The notes under the pieces: generated by a model | What the model saw: the letters and a program-made list of their open reading frames with translations, nothing else | Databases searched by the model: none | Told to the model about the DNA's origin: nothing | DNA from: Bacteroidota bacterium | Lineage (GTDB): Bacteria > Bacteroidota > Bacteroidia > Bacteroidales > Prolixibacteraceae | Assembly (NCBI GenBank): GCA_023412195.1 | Contig: JAEYNZ010000060.1 | Span: 1-64,000 of the forward strand | Direction: 5' to 3' | Length of the DNA: 64,000 bases | Made by a program: the position numbers and the translations under genes | Part shown: positions 17,446-27,051 of the stretch, one piece after another | Layout of the letters: the number at the start of each line of letters is the position of its first letter | Numbering within the stretch: the first letter of the stretch is position 1

Positions 17446-17814
17446 ATGTTTAGAAAGATAAGTCATATCGCCCTTTTTATCATGCTGCTTGCTGCAACTA
17501 CCGGAATGGCTGTATCTAAACATTTCTGCAATGGGTTTCTTATTTCTTCATCCATTTATCTGGAAACTGATTCCTGCTGCGATAAAGACTGCTGCCAGGA
17601 TCAATCTGAATTTGTTCAGCTTGATGAAGAATACCAGATTTCTGAATCTTCGGAAGTTCCTGCCATTAATGAACTGGGATTATTATTTACAGGATCAGAG
17701 TTAAGCAATACGTTGTTCCGGAAGAACAATCTGGATATTTTCAAATCTGAAATTGAACCACCCTCACCCGGAACTTCTACCCGGCTTTCTTTGAGGCAGG
17801 CATATCTTTTATGA
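17446..17814 (+). CDS. HYC_CC_PP family small secreted protein
   Basis: A 122-residue exported protein matching the Bacteroidota HYC_CC_PP pattern: signal peptide (residues 1-23), then KHFCNGF in place of HYC, a Cys cluster DSCCDKDCC, and a proline pair (EPPSPG) in the C-terminal part. Members are found beside heavy-metal transport genes, and here the next gene is a CusA homologue 95 bases downstream. The clustered cysteines suggest metal binding in the periplasm (inference). It is probably the first gene of the efflux island. Confidence 0.75.
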   Translation: MFRKISHIALFIMLLAATTGMAVSKHFCNGFLISSSIYLETDSCCDKDCCQDQSEFVQLDEEYQISESSEVPAINELGLLFTGSELSNTLFRKNNLDIFKSEIEPPSPGTSTRLSLRQAYLL

Positions 17815-17909
17815 TTTAAATTCTTCTTGTACAAATCACTGCGAAGAAAAACTTCTCGTGGTTCTGTTGTTATTAGTATAAAAGAAGAACAAAATCATAT
17901 TTAGAATAA

Positions 17910-20900
17910 ATGCTCAATAAAATCATACGTTTCTTTCTTGAGAACAAGCTGGTAACAGTCTTGATTCTTTTCCTGTTCGTTGGCTGGGGCATCATAACTT
18001 CACCTTTCGGATGGGATACAGGATTCCTTCCTTCCGATCCTGTACCTGTAGATGCCATTCCCGATATCGGTGAAAACCAGCAGATCGTCTTCACTGAATG
18101 GATGGGACGTTCTCCCCAGGATATTGAAGATCAGATATCTTACCCCCTGACCACCTCATTGCTTGGGATTCCGGGAGTAAAATCTATCCGCAGCTCTTCC
18201 ATATTTGGCTTTTCAAGCATCTACATCATATTCGATGAAGATGTGGAGTTTTACTGGTCCCGCTCTCGCATACTGGAAAAACTTAATTCACTGCCTTCCG
18301 GTCTGCTTCCCGATGGCGTTCAACCCACATTGGGGCCTGATGCCACTGCCCTCGGTCAGGTTTTCTGGTATACCATTGAAGGCCGTGACAAGGATGGAAA
18401 TCCTACTGGCGGCTGGGATTTGCATGAAATCAGGGCGGTGCAGGATTTCTATGTTAAATATGGATTGAATGCTGCTGAAGATGTTTCAGAAGTGGCATCC
18501 ATAGGTGGTTTTGTAAGAGAGTACCAGGTCGATGTAAATCCGGATGCATTAAGGGCCTATAACATCCCATTGACTTCTGTTGTCAGGGCAGTACAAAAGT
18601 CAAACCGCGATGTTGGGGCAAAAACCATTGAGGTAAACCAGGCAGAATATCTGGTAAGGGGACTGGGGTACATTACCGGTATAGAAGATCTTGAAAAGGC
18701 TGTTGTTGCAGTAACTAATAATGTACCTGTAAGAATTTCTGATATTGGTGTGGTAGCATTGGGGCCAGCTACGCGAAGGGGAGCCCTCGATAAGGACGGT
18801 GCAGAAGTTGTGGGCGGTGTGGTTGTTGCCCGTTATGGTTCAAACCCCCTGCATGTTATCAATAACGTGAAGGAAAAGATTATTGAAATTTCCCCGGGAT
18901 TGCCTTCTAAAATTTTACCTGATGGTGTTGAAAGTCAGCTAACCATAGTACCCTTTTATGATCGGACCCAACTGATATATGAAACCCTGGGTACGCTTGA
19001 GGAAGCACTTTCACTTCAAATTTTGATAACCATACTTGTCATTATTGTAATGATTTACAACCTCAGGGCATCGCTGCTCATATCAAGCCTGTTGCCCATT
19101 GCCGTTCTGATGGTTTTTGTAGCTATGAGATATGCAGGTGTTGATGCCAATATTGTTGCACTGTCAGGAATTGCCATTGCCATAGGAACTATGGTTGACC
19201 TGGGAATAATCCTATCTGAAAATATTGTGAAGCATATGGATGAAGCACCGCCCGGCCAAAAATTGATAGATACGGTTTACAAAGGCGCATCAGAAGTGGC
19301 GACTGCAATTCTGACAGCCGTTTCAACCACCATTGTAAGCTTTATCCCTGTTTTTACTATGCAGGCTGCCGAAGGTAAGCTCTTCGGACCGCTTGCCTTT
19401 ACAAAAACATTTGCCCTGATAGCAGCCCTTATAGTGGCACTGTTTATTCTGCCTGCCTTTGCTCATTGGTTTTTTGGAGCCAGAATTAAAAATAAGAACA
19501 TTTCAAAATGGGTTAACATCTTTCTGCTGCTTGCAGGTTTAACATCATTTATTCTGGGGCACTACTGGGGAGGTGTCATGTTGTTTCTTTTTGGAGCGAC
19601 AGGTGTCATCCGTAACTTTTATTCCCGGAATATGACAGGCAGGAGAACATGGCAGATGTGGTTATTAAACAATGCAGGATTGATCATAGCCGGCCTGGGA
19701 GTGGTTTGGCTGCTTGCAGTTTACTGGATGCCACTGGGTGCCGGCAAAAGCCTTTTTCTCAACATCATTTTCGTTGCACTGATGGTTGCAGTTATTCTGG
19801 GTGGTTTCAATATTCTGGAATACTACTACAAACCGATATTAAGGTGGTGCCTTGATCATAAAACCGCTTTTCTTTCCATTCCTGCTTTTCTCATCCTGAT
19901 GGGAATAGTGATCTGGCTGGGTTTCAATTCCATATTCGGATTTGTTGCCAATGGTTTCGACAAACTGAATGTAAATATCCGTACTGCAGGAATATGGTCG
20001 GGAATGACTCATGCATTTCCCGGGACAGGAAAGGAATTCATGCCTTCGCTTGATGAAGGCAGCTTTTTGTTGATGCCTACATCCATGCCCCATTCAGGAG
20101 TTGAATACAACCGCAGGGTACTTGGCCAGCTTGACATGCTTCTAACTGGAATTCCAGAAGTGGAACTTACCGTAGGGAAACTGGGCAGGGCGGAATCGGC
20201 TCTTGACCCTGCTCCCATTTCAATGTTTGAAAATGTGATCAACTATAAACCGGAGTATGTTCTGGATGAACGAGGCCACCGCATGCGCTTCAGGACAGAC
20301 AGAAACGACAGGTTTGTACTGCTGACAGGTGATACCCTGACAAATGAACAAGCACTTGAAAGTAAGGTTAAAAAGTCTGACCTGATACCCGACAGGAGAG
20401 GAAGCTATTACCGTAACTGGAGGCCCCAGATCAAGTCACCCGATGATATATGGAATGAAATTGTCAGGGTAACCCGTATTCCCGGAGTAACATCTGCCCC
20501 AAAGCTGCAACCGATCGAAACCCGCCTTGTTATGTTGCAGACAGGCATGCGTGCTCCCATGGGAATTAAAATATATGGGCCCGATCTGGTCACAATTCAG
20601 GAATTTGGATTGCAGCTCGAGCAAATTCTTCAGGAAGTACCCTCTGTTAAAAGAGAAGCTGTGTTCGCCGACCGTATTGTTGGTAAACCATACCTGCACT
20701 TCAACATCAACAGGGATGAAATAGCACGGTTTGGCCTGAGTGTGGAAGATGTTCAGCAGGTAATAGAAACAGCAGCCGGTGGAATGAACATCACAACCAC
20801 AGTTGAGGGCCGTGAAAGATTTCCCGTAAGGGTAAGGTATCCCAGGGAGCTCCGTGATAACCCGGAAGCAATGGGCAATATACTTGTTCCAACTCCAACA

Positions 20901-21734
20901 GGAGCACAGATTCCGCTTGGGCAGCTTTCTGACATTGAATATGTGAGAGGTCCTCAGGTTATCAAAAGTGAAGAAACTTTTCTTGTGGGTTATGTATTGT
21001 TCGATAAAAATGAAGGTTATGCTGAAGTATCAGTTGTGAATGACGCCAGCTCTGCTATACAGGAACGCATTACTGCAGGCGAATTGGTTGTTCCGGCAGG
21101 AATCAGCTTTAAGTTCTCGGGAAGCTATGAAAACCAGGTGCGGGCTGAAAAACGCCTGTCGGTTATCGTTCCGCTGGTACTGATCATCATATTCCTGATC
21201 CTGTACTTCCAGTTCAAATCTGTATCCACTTCACTTATGATCTTTACAGGGGTAGCTATGGCTTTCAGCGGAGGCTTTATCATGTTATGGCTTTACGGAC
21301 AGGACTGGTTTTTAAATTTCTCCCTTTTCGGAACCAATATAAGGGAATTGTTTAGTATGGGAACGGTTAACCTGAGTGTGGCTGTTTGGGTAGGATTTAT
21401 TGCCTTGTTTGGGCTTGCCACCGACGATGGGGTTTTGATGGGAACCTACCTCGATCAAAGCTTTGCCCGCAATAAAACTGAAGATCTGAAAGGAATCCGG
21501 AGTGCAGTAGTAGAAGCCGGACATCGCAGGATTAAGCCGGCAGTGATGACTTCCGCAACAACCATTATTGCCCTGTTACCCATACTTACCTCTACGGGAC
21601 GCGGCGCTGATATTATGATCCCGATGGCCATCCCTGCTTTTGGTGGAATGGTAGTGGCAGCCATAACATACTTCATCGTTCCGACACTCTATTCATTACG
21701 GGAAGAAAGGAAAATTAAAAACGGGAAACCATGA
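17910..21734 (+). CDS. cusA: CusA/CzcA family heavy-metal RND transporter
   Basis: A 1274-residue inner-membrane proton-driven pump that exports metal ions, most likely Cu(I)/Ag(I) given its neighbours. HME-RND signatures are GRSPQDIEDQISYPLTTSLLGIPGVKSIRSSS near the N-terminus, TM4 GIAIAIGTMVDLGIILSEN with the proton-relay Asp, the EGKLFGPLAFTKTFAL segment, and the C-terminal GLATDDGVLMGTYLDQ. It is over 200 residues longer than E. coli CusA (about 1047). Much of the excess is an additional hydrophobic stretch at about residues 523-640, with several predicted membrane helices before the YYYKPILRWCL helix, and a further insert before EFMPSLDEG. The stop overlaps the start of the outer-membrane gene by four bases, so translation is coupled. 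Confidence 0.93.
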   Translation: MLNKIIRFFLENKLVTVLILFLFVGWGIITSPFGWDTGFLPSDPVPVDAIPDIGENQQIVFTEWMGRSPQDIEDQISYPLTTSLLGIPGVKSIRSSSIFGFSSIYIIFDEDVEFYWSRSRILEKLNSLPSGLLPDGVQPTLGPDATALGQVFWYTIEGRDKDGNPTGGWDLHEIRAVQDFYVKYGLNAAEDVSEVASIGGFVREYQVDVNPDALRAYNIPLTSVVRAVQKSNRDVGAKTIEVNQAEYLVRGLGYITGIEDLEKAVVAVTNNVPVRISDIGVVALGPATRRGALDKDGAEVVGGVVVARYGSNPLHVINNVKEKIIEISPGLPSKILPDGVESQLTIVPFYDRTQLIYETLGTLEEALSLQILITILVIIVMIYNLRASLLISSLLPIAVLMVFVAMRYAGVDANIVALSGIAIAIGTMVDLGIILSENIVKHMDEAPPGQKLIDTVYKGASEVATAILTAVSTTIVSFIPVFTMQAAEGKLFGPLAFTKTFALIAALIVALFILPAFAHWFFGARIKNKNISKWVNIFLLLAGLTSFILGHYWGGVMLFLFGATGVIRNFYSRNMTGRRTWQMWLLNNAGLIIAGLGVVWLLAVYWMPLGAGKSLFLNIIFVALMVAVILGGFNILEYYYKPILRWCLDHKTAFLSIPAFLILMGIVIWLGFNSIFGFVANGFDKLNVNIRTAGIWSGMTHAFPGTGKEFMPSLDEGSFLLMPTSMPHSGVEYNRRVLGQLDMLLTGIPEVELTVGKLGRAESALDPAPISMFENVINYKPEYVLDERGHRMRFRTDRNDRFVLLTGDTLTNEQALESKVKKSDLIPDRRGSYYRNWRPQIKSPDDIWNEIVRVTRIPGVTSAPKLQPIETRLVMLQTGMRAPMGIKIYGPDLVTIQEFGLQLEQILQEVPSVKREAVFADRIVGKPYLHFNINRDEIARFGLSVEDVQQVIETAAGGMNITTTVEGRERFPVRVRYPRELRDNPEAMGNILVPTPTGAQIPLGQLSDIEYVRGPQVIKSEETFLVGYVLFDKNEGYAEVSVVNDASSAIQERITAGELVVPAGISFKFSGSYENQVRAEKRLSVIVPLVLIIIFLILYFQFKSVSTSLMIFTGVAMAFSGGFIMLWLYGQDWFLNFSLFGTNIRELFSMGTVNLSVAVWVGFIALFGLATDDGVLMGTYLDQSFARNKTEDLKGIRSAVVEAGHRRIKPAVMTSATTIIALLPILTSTGRGADIMIPMAIPAFGGMVVAAITYFIVPTLYSLREERKIKNGKP

Positions 21735-22981
21735 AAATATTAGTGATTACCATATTAACCATCATATTGTCAGCTGCTGGAGTTTTTTCTCAAAATCCTG
21801 AAGATTTCTTCAGGGTTGCTGCAGAAAACAATCCGGGGTTAAAGGCGCAATACCTCGAATTTGAGGCAGCTTTACAAAAAATCCCGCAGGTAAAAGCTTT
21901 GCCTGATCCCACCATCATGTTTGGGTATAGGGTATGGCCGGCAGAATCGATGCCCGGAGCAGAAAAGGCAAGACTTTCGTTAAACCAGATGTTCCCATGG
22001 TTTGGAACATTAAAGGCGAAAGGCGATCTGGCTGCTATACAGGCTGAAGCAAAATATCAGGCTTTCATTGATTCACGTAACAATATGTATTTCCAGGTGG
22101 CTGCGGCCTGGTATCCTCTATACGAAATTCACCGGCTCAGGTTGATTGAACAGGAAAACATCCGGATTCTTGAATCATACAAAAATATTGCTGTCCGGAA
22201 CTTTGAGAACGGAACCGGCCCAATGGTAAATGTTCTCAGATCGGATATCATGCTGAAAGAGGCTGAAACAAGGCTTATTATACTTGATGATCGTGAAAAA
22301 TCAATGCTTTCAGTTTTTAACAACCTGCTCAACCGCCATCCTGATGAACGGGTGGAAATACCTGACTCAGTCCATTTACAAAACCTTGAAATATCAACAG
22401 CCATAGATTCACTCCTTTCAGATAATCCTTTGATTACAGAAATGGATTTAAGGCAAAAAGCTGCTGAAGTTAATCAGGAGCTGGCCAGAAAACAAGGTTT
22501 TCCTGGCGTAGGAATAGGTATCGAATACATGATCATGGGATCATCTGCAGGGATGGAATCAACAAATGGTCTGAACGGAGCCATCATGCCTATGGTTTCA
22601 GTAAGTATCCCTCTTTTCAGGAAAAAATACAAGGCTGCACAGGAGGAAGCCCGGCTGATGCAGGAAAGCATTGCCTATCAAAAAGAAAATTCTATAAACA
22701 GGTTGTCGTCGGAATACGATATGGCCTGGTACGATTTACAACAACAGCAAAAACTGCTTGAATTATTCGACAGGCAAATCAAGACCAGTGAACAGTCGCT
22801 GAACCTGTTGTTCAGGTCGTACAGCAATTCAGGAAATGATTTTGAGGAAGTACTTCGGATGCAGCAACAACTTCTTCAGTATGAAAAGGAAAAAGCTTCG
22901 GCAGAAACCAAAAGGTTCACTGCACTGGCTAAAATGAATTATTTAACTGCTAAAACAATCACTGACAATGAAAACAAATAG
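21731..22981 (+). CDS. TolC/CusC family outer-membrane efflux protein
   Basis: A 416-residue protein with a signal peptide (residues 1-21, cleavage near VFSQ) and two TolC/OEP repeats rich in alpha-helical coiled coil. The LPDPTIMFGYRVWPAESMPGAEKARLSLNQMFPWFG segment is typical of the metal-efflux OEP subgroup in Bacteroidota. It would form the trimeric outer-membrane channel of the tripartite pump. Unlike E. coli CusC, no lipobox cysteine is visible. The start overlaps cusA by four bases and the end overlaps the adaptor gene by 14 bases, so the three genes form a tight operon. Confidence 0.9.
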   Translation: MKILVITILTIILSAAGVFSQNPEDFFRVAAENNPGLKAQYLEFEAALQKIPQVKALPDPTIMFGYRVWPAESMPGAEKARLSLNQMFPWFGTLKAKGDLAAIQAEAKYQAFIDSRNNMYFQVAAAWYPLYEIHRLRLIEQENIRILESYKNIAVRNFENGTGPMVNVLRSDIMLKEAETRLIILDDREKSMLSVFNNLLNRHPDERVEIPDSVHLQNLEISTAIDSLLSDNPLITEMDLRQKAAEVNQELARKQGFPGVGIGIEYMIMGSSAGMESTNGLNGAIMPMVSVSIPLFRKKYKAAQEEARLMQESIAYQKENSINRLSSEYDMAWYDLQQQQKLLELFDRQIKTSEQSLNLLFRSYSNSGNDFEEVLRMQQQLLQYEKEKASAETKRFTALAKMNYLTAKTITDNENK

Positions 22982-24743
22982 GATAACTATAATAGTCGCC
23001 CTGGTTACTCTATTAACCGGATTACTCGCCGGATGGATCATCTTTGGCGGACATGAGAATGAAAACAATGAAAATCATGTACATTCAGAAGACGCAGCAG
23101 AAGAAACTACATGGACCTGCTCGATGCATCCACAGATCAGGCAAAATGAACCTGGTGACTGCCCCATCTGCGGAATGGATCTTATACCACTAGAAGAAGA
23201 TTCACAGGAAGATGACGATCCCACTGCCATCAGCATGTCGCCCACTGCCATGCAACTGGCCAGTATAAGTACAGTTGTTGTAGGTGGATCAGAACCTGTA
23301 AAAGCCATTAGGCTCAACGGAAAAGTGCAACCCGATGAACGGCTTGTCGTTTCACAGTCATCACATATCCCTGGCCGTATAGAAAAACTGGCTGTAAACT
23401 TTACAGGCGAATATATCAAACAGGGCCAACCAATTGCGTCTGTTTATTCACCGCAACTGGTAACAGCACGGGAGGAACTTCTTGAAGCAGCCAGAATCAG
23501 GGAATCCCAACCGCAGTTGTACCAGGCAGCATTGTCCAAATTAAGAAACTGGAAACTGTCCGAACAGCAAATAGAAGAAATTCTCCGGTCGGAAAACACC
23601 AGTGCAACCATTGATATATTGGCAGATGTCTCAGGATATGTTACAGGAAAAATGGTGAACCAGGGTGATTATGTGGAAAGAGGTATGGCCATCTATGAAA
23701 TTGCCGATCTTTCAAGAGTATGGGTATTGTTTGATGTATATGAACAGGACCTGCCCTGGATCAACAGGGGCGACAAAGTAAGTTTTACAGTCAGTTCTTT
23801 ACCCGGACAAACTTTTACGGGAACCATCAACTGGATATCACCGGTTATTGATCCTGCGACAAGAGTAGCCCGGGCACGGCTGGAAATTCCTAACGGCGGA
23901 CTCAGGCTGAAACCTGAAATGTTTGCATCAGGAACTGTCGAATCAAAGCTTGATGCCACTGAAGGAAAAATTGTTGTACCAAAGAGCGCAGTCATGTGGA
24001 CAGGAAAACGTTCTCTGGTATATGTTAAAAATCCTGCTGCCCAGGGGATGCAGTTCAATATGCGGGAGGTAACACTGGGGCCTTCACTCGGTAACAGCTA
24101 TATAGTTGAAAGCGGACTGGATGAAGGAGAGGAAATTGCATCCAGCGGCACTTTCAGCATTGATGCGGCTGCCCAGCTTTCAGGAAAACCCAGCATGATG
24201 TTGCGCCCCGAATCCAAAACATTGGAAGTGGCAACTGAATTCCGGAAACAGATCACAGAAGTGGCTTATGCATATTTTGAGGTCAAAAATGCCCTGGTGA
24301 ACGATAATCCTGAAGCAGCAGCCAAAGCTGCGGGAAAAGTATCTGCTGCCCTGGATCAGACCGATATGGCACTGCTTGAAGGAAAAGCCCATGACCACTG
24401 GATGATGTTGCTGAAACCCATGAATGAATCATCACAGAGTATAGCTTCAATAACTGAAATTGAAGTACAGCGTGAACATTTCAATGTACTGTCGGAACAT
24501 ATTATTGAAATGACTGTATCCTACGGGCTGGAAATTGACAGGGTTTATAAACAATTCTGCCCGATGGCATTCGATGATAAAGGCGCATTCTGGCTCAGCG
24601 AGTCAGATAAAATACTGAACCCCTACTTCGGTGATATGATGTTAACCTGCGGTGAAGTAACGGAAACTTTCAGAAAAGGCCAGCCTGTTTATGAAGGAAA
24701 AGAAACTGCCAGCCCTCCGGCAGCAGCAGGCCACACCCATTAG
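22968..24743 (+). CDS. CusB-like RND periplasmic adaptor with metal-binding and DUF3347 domains
   Basis: A 591-residue membrane-fusion protein linking the pump to the outer-membrane channel. Order: membrane anchor (residues 7-26); a heavy-metal-binding domain with C51-S-M-H54 and C65-P-I-C68 (the CSMHP...CPICGM motif); barrel-sandwich hybrid, alpha-hairpin and beta-barrel regions (residues ~100-400); and a C-terminal DUF3347 domain (about 410-580; EFRKQITEVAYAYFEVKNALV...CPMAF). Both extra domains are typical of Cu/Ag adaptors in Bacteroidota and may pass metal to the pump. A His-containing tail (GHTH) closes the protein. Confidence 0.9.
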   Translation: MKTNRITIIVALVTLLTGLLAGWIIFGGHENENNENHVHSEDAAEETTWTCSMHPQIRQNEPGDCPICGMDLIPLEEDSQEDDDPTAISMSPTAMQLASISTVVVGGSEPVKAIRLNGKVQPDERLVVSQSSHIPGRIEKLAVNFTGEYIKQGQPIASVYSPQLVTAREELLEAARIRESQPQLYQAALSKLRNWKLSEQQIEEILRSENTSATIDILADVSGYVTGKMVNQGDYVERGMAIYEIADLSRVWVLFDVYEQDLPWINRGDKVSFTVSSLPGQTFTGTINWISPVIDPATRVARARLEIPNGGLRLKPEMFASGTVESKLDATEGKIVVPKSAVMWTGKRSLVYVKNPAAQGMQFNMREVTLGPSLGNSYIVESGLDEGEEIASSGTFSIDAAAQLSGKPSMMLRPESKTLEVATEFRKQITEVAYAYFEVKNALVNDNPEAAAKAAGKVSAALDQTDMALLEGKAHDHWMMLLKPMNESSQSIASITEIEVQREHFNVLSEHIIEMTVSYGLEIDRVYKQFCPMAFDDKGAFWLSESDKILNPYFGDMMLTCGEVTETFRKGQPVYEGKETASPPAAAGHTH

Positions 24744-25057
24744 AAGGATGACGTTGTTTTCAGAGCTTTTAAGGTGGAGAGGTAGATTGGCAGCTTCGCC
24801 GCCAACCTACCTCTCCACAATACATAAACAATTGATTGTCATATCAAACGAGGTGAGAGATCTCAAATTTCATTGGTTTAACAATTTTACCGGATGACAT
24901 TGATTTATTATATTAAATCATCATAATTAATTATATATAACAGCACCAATTAATGTTTTTATCAAGCTCCTGAAGTACATTGATATTAACTAAATCAATT
25001 TAAACATTCCTGCAATTGATTGGTTTGTTTAGAAAGATAACACAAAATGTAAAAGCT
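24744..25057. other. intergenic region with a long hairpin
   Basis: No gene is recognised in these 314 bases. The 5' part holds a long hairpin (24773-24818, listed separately); the rest is AT-rich and presumably contains the promoter of the outer-membrane barrel gene at 25058. Confidence 0.5.
24773..24818. repeat. 18-bp-stem hairpin after the adaptor gene
   Basis: Two arms, GTGGAGAGGTAGATTGGC and GCCAACCTACCTCTCCAC, pair over 18 positions with one G-T wobble around a short loop. No T-run follows, so a standard intrinsic terminator is unlikely. A palindromic repeat element or an mRNA 3'-end stabilising hairpin are alternatives. Confidence 0.65.
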
Positions 25058-26356
25058 ATGAAAGGACAAAACAGAAGATTTGGAATTACATTATTTGTGC
25101 TGTTATTTATTTCGTCAGGGATATTTGCACAGCAGCGTCCATTGCAGTTTCACAGACCAAATGACAAAAGAGGATTGAATGTATTTGAATCTACCAAGGA
25201 AGATACAGTAGCATTCGACGGGCTTAGGGTCCGCATGGGAGGCGATTTTGCAATGCAGTTCCAGGGAATCACTCAAAGTAACAATGCAGGTAACCTGGTT
25301 GAACTCGGTACCGATTTCAACCTGCCGACGGCAAACCTCAACCTCGATGTGCAACTGCTCGACGGTGTCAGAATGCATTTGAAAACCTATCTTTCATCGA
25401 GGCACCACAATGAGGCATGGATTAAAGGGGGACATATGCAGGTAGACAAGCTTGATTTTATTTCACCAGGCTTCCTGGAGGATATTATGCAGTATACTTC
25501 GATTACAATCGGGCTCGATGAATTTAATTACGGCGATGCCCACTTCCGCAGAACCGACAATGCCAGGGCTATTTTTAACCCCTTTGTGGGAAATTACATC
25601 ATGGATGCTTTTGCAACTGAAGCTTTTGGTGAAGTAACTGTACAGGCTGGTGGCCTGTTGGCAGTGGTAGGGGTTACCAACGGAAAACTGAATCAGAATG
25701 TACGGCTGACCCCTGCAAGCGACAATAAACCCTCATTTTATGGAAAAGTAGGTTATGACCAGCAGCTAAGCGAAGACCTGAGGGTAAGGTTAACTGGTTC
25801 ATGGTATCTGAACAATGGCACAAGCTCAGGATTAAACCTTTATGGAGGTGACCGTGCGGGGGGCCGTTATTATTTTGTAATGCACACCAGTCCCGATCAG
25901 GATGGTGCAGTGCAAGGCAACGACTTCGAGGGCAGGTACAATCCCAGGTTTGGAAAACTGACAGCCCTGCAGATAAATCCTTTTATTAAATTCGGAGGAC
26001 TTGAATTCTTCGGTATTTTTGAGCGTGCAATAGGTAATAATGAAGTAACCCAGCCACAGACCGGAACGGAAGGTGCATTTACCCAACTCGCTGGTGAACT
26101 GCTTTACCGCTTCGGTGCAAATGAAAATTTATATGTTGGCGGGCGCTATAATGTGGTTACCGGTGCGCAGCTTGAAGATGCACCCACCGACCTGGAAATT
26201 ACCCGTCTGAACCTTGGCGGAGGCTGGTTCCTTTCCAATAATATCCTTACCAAGCTTGAATATGTTAAACAGGATTATAACGGCGATGCTTGGACTGGCA
26301 GGTTTGCCGGGGCAGGATTTAATGGCGTAGTGCTGGAGGCAGTAATCAGTTTCTGA
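25058..26356 (+). CDS. outer-membrane beta-barrel (porin-like) protein
   Basis: A 432-residue exported protein: signal peptide MKGQNRRFGITLFVLLFISSGIFAQ, then a sequence with alternating amphipathic strands ending in F (VVLEAVISF), as in outer-membrane barrels. Aromatic/glycine-rich strands such as LRVRMGGDFAMQFQG, NLNLDVQLLDGVRMHLKTYLSS and LYVGGRYNVVTG support a porin-like fold. No specific family name can be given with certainty. I chose the ATG at 25058; a TTG at 25016 would add 14 residues ahead of the signal peptide. Lying between the Cus operon and the HMA gene, it may serve metal homeostasis, but this is only positional. Confidence 0.7.
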   Translation: MKGQNRRFGITLFVLLFISSGIFAQQRPLQFHRPNDKRGLNVFESTKEDTVAFDGLRVRMGGDFAMQFQGITQSNNAGNLVELGTDFNLPTANLNLDVQLLDGVRMHLKTYLSSRHHNEAWIKGGHMQVDKLDFISPGFLEDIMQYTSITIGLDEFNYGDAHFRRTDNARAIFNPFVGNYIMDAFATEAFGEVTVQAGGLLAVVGVTNGKLNQNVRLTPASDNKPSFYGKVGYDQQLSEDLRVRLTGSWYLNNGTSSGLNLYGGDRAGGRYYFVMHTSPDQDGAVQGNDFEGRYNPRFGKLTALQINPFIKFGGLEFFGIFERAIGNNEVTQPQTGTEGAFTQLAGELLYRFGANENLYVGGRYNVVTGAQLEDAPTDLEITRLNLGGGWFLSNNILTKLEYVKQDYNGDAWTGRFAGAGFNGVVLEAVISF

Positions 26357-26426
26357 TATACTGACCGGATGTAAATCATATAAAATAATCCTGTAATTTT
26401 ATAAACTGATTGGATTATGTTGGCTT

Positions 26427-26434
26427 TATCTTTG
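26427..26434 (+). promoter_or_regulatory. Bacteroidota -7 box of the HMA-domain gene
   Basis: TATCTTTG, an exact TAnnTTTG match, lies 39 bases before the ATG at 26474. TTGG at 26410-26413 is a possible but closely spaced -33 element. Confidence 0.5.
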
Positions 26435-26473
26435 CAACAGATACTTCAGAACACAACGATTAATTAAAAAGAA

Positions 26474-26848
26474 ATGAAAGCAAAATTTATTGTAGTATTC
26501 ATTTTTTTCCTTGCACTTGTAATGACAGTTTTTGCTGAAAACAAAACTGAAAAGATTAAGGTAAAAGGAAATTGCGGCATGTGTGAAAAACGCATTGAAA
26601 AAGCTGCTCTCGATACTAAAGGCGTTACAAAGGCCGACTGGAACAAGGAAACGAAAGAATTAACAGTAGTCTTTGATGATACCAGAACTTCGGCGGAGAA
26701 AGTACACAATGCAGTTGCTGCTGTTGGTCATGATACCGGTAAGGTGAAAGCCAACGATGAAGTTTACAACAAACTGCCTGCATGCTGCAAGTATGATCGT
26801 ACCGGGGCACAGACAGAAGCTCATGGTCACGAAGGCCATGGCCATTGA
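26474..26848 (+). CDS. secreted heavy-metal-associated (HMA) domain protein
   Basis: A 124-residue exported metal-binding protein: signal peptide (residues 1-21), one HMA ferredoxin-like domain with G-N-C34-G-M-C37 in place of GMxCxxC, and a C-terminal tail with a Cys pair (PACCKYD) and a His-rich end (HGHEGHGH). It probably chelates or ferries Cu(I) in the periplasm, beside the Cus-type pump. It has its own promoter box and terminator, so it is transcribed separately from the pump genes. Confidence 0.88.
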   Translation: MKAKFIVVFIFFLALVMTVFAENKTEKIKVKGNCGMCEKRIEKAALDTKGVTKADWNKETKELTVVFDDTRTSAEKVHNAVAAVGHDTGKVKANDEVYNKLPACCKYDRTGAQTEAHGHEGHGH

Positions 26849-26870
26849 TAACAGGATTATTATTTAATCA

Positions 26871-26901
26871 AAGGGTTGCTTTGCTGAAGCAACCTTTTTT
26901 T
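26871..26901 (+). terminator. intrinsic terminator of the HMA gene
   Basis: An 8-bp stem GGTTGCTT/AAGCAACC with a TGCTG loop, followed by seven T residues. It lies about 25 bases after the stop codon. Confidence 0.85.
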
Positions 26902-27007
26902 GTGGCCTGGCTTTTTCACTTCTCCCATATTTAAAATGGATATAAATTATCGGTATTAATAAAATTATATAAACCTTACCATCGTTTCTTTGTTTACTAC
27001 TTCATCT

Positions 27008-27034
27008 ATTATCATTAGCGAGAATCATTATCAT
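27008..27034. promoter_or_regulatory. probable Fur/PerR box
   Basis: An AT-rich stretch containing ATTATCATTA and AATCATTATCAT around a GCGAG centre, resembling the GATAAT/ATTATC hexamer arrays recognised by Fur-family regulators. It ends 17 bases before the start of the Fur-family gene, suggesting autoregulation and possibly control of katG downstream. Confidence 0.55.
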
Positions 27035-27051
27035 CTGAGAGTTTTTATCAA

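Noticed and set aside
24691..24897. Small frame across the hairpin after the adaptor gene
   Set aside because: It overlaps the adaptor's 3' end in another frame and is generated largely by the palindrome.
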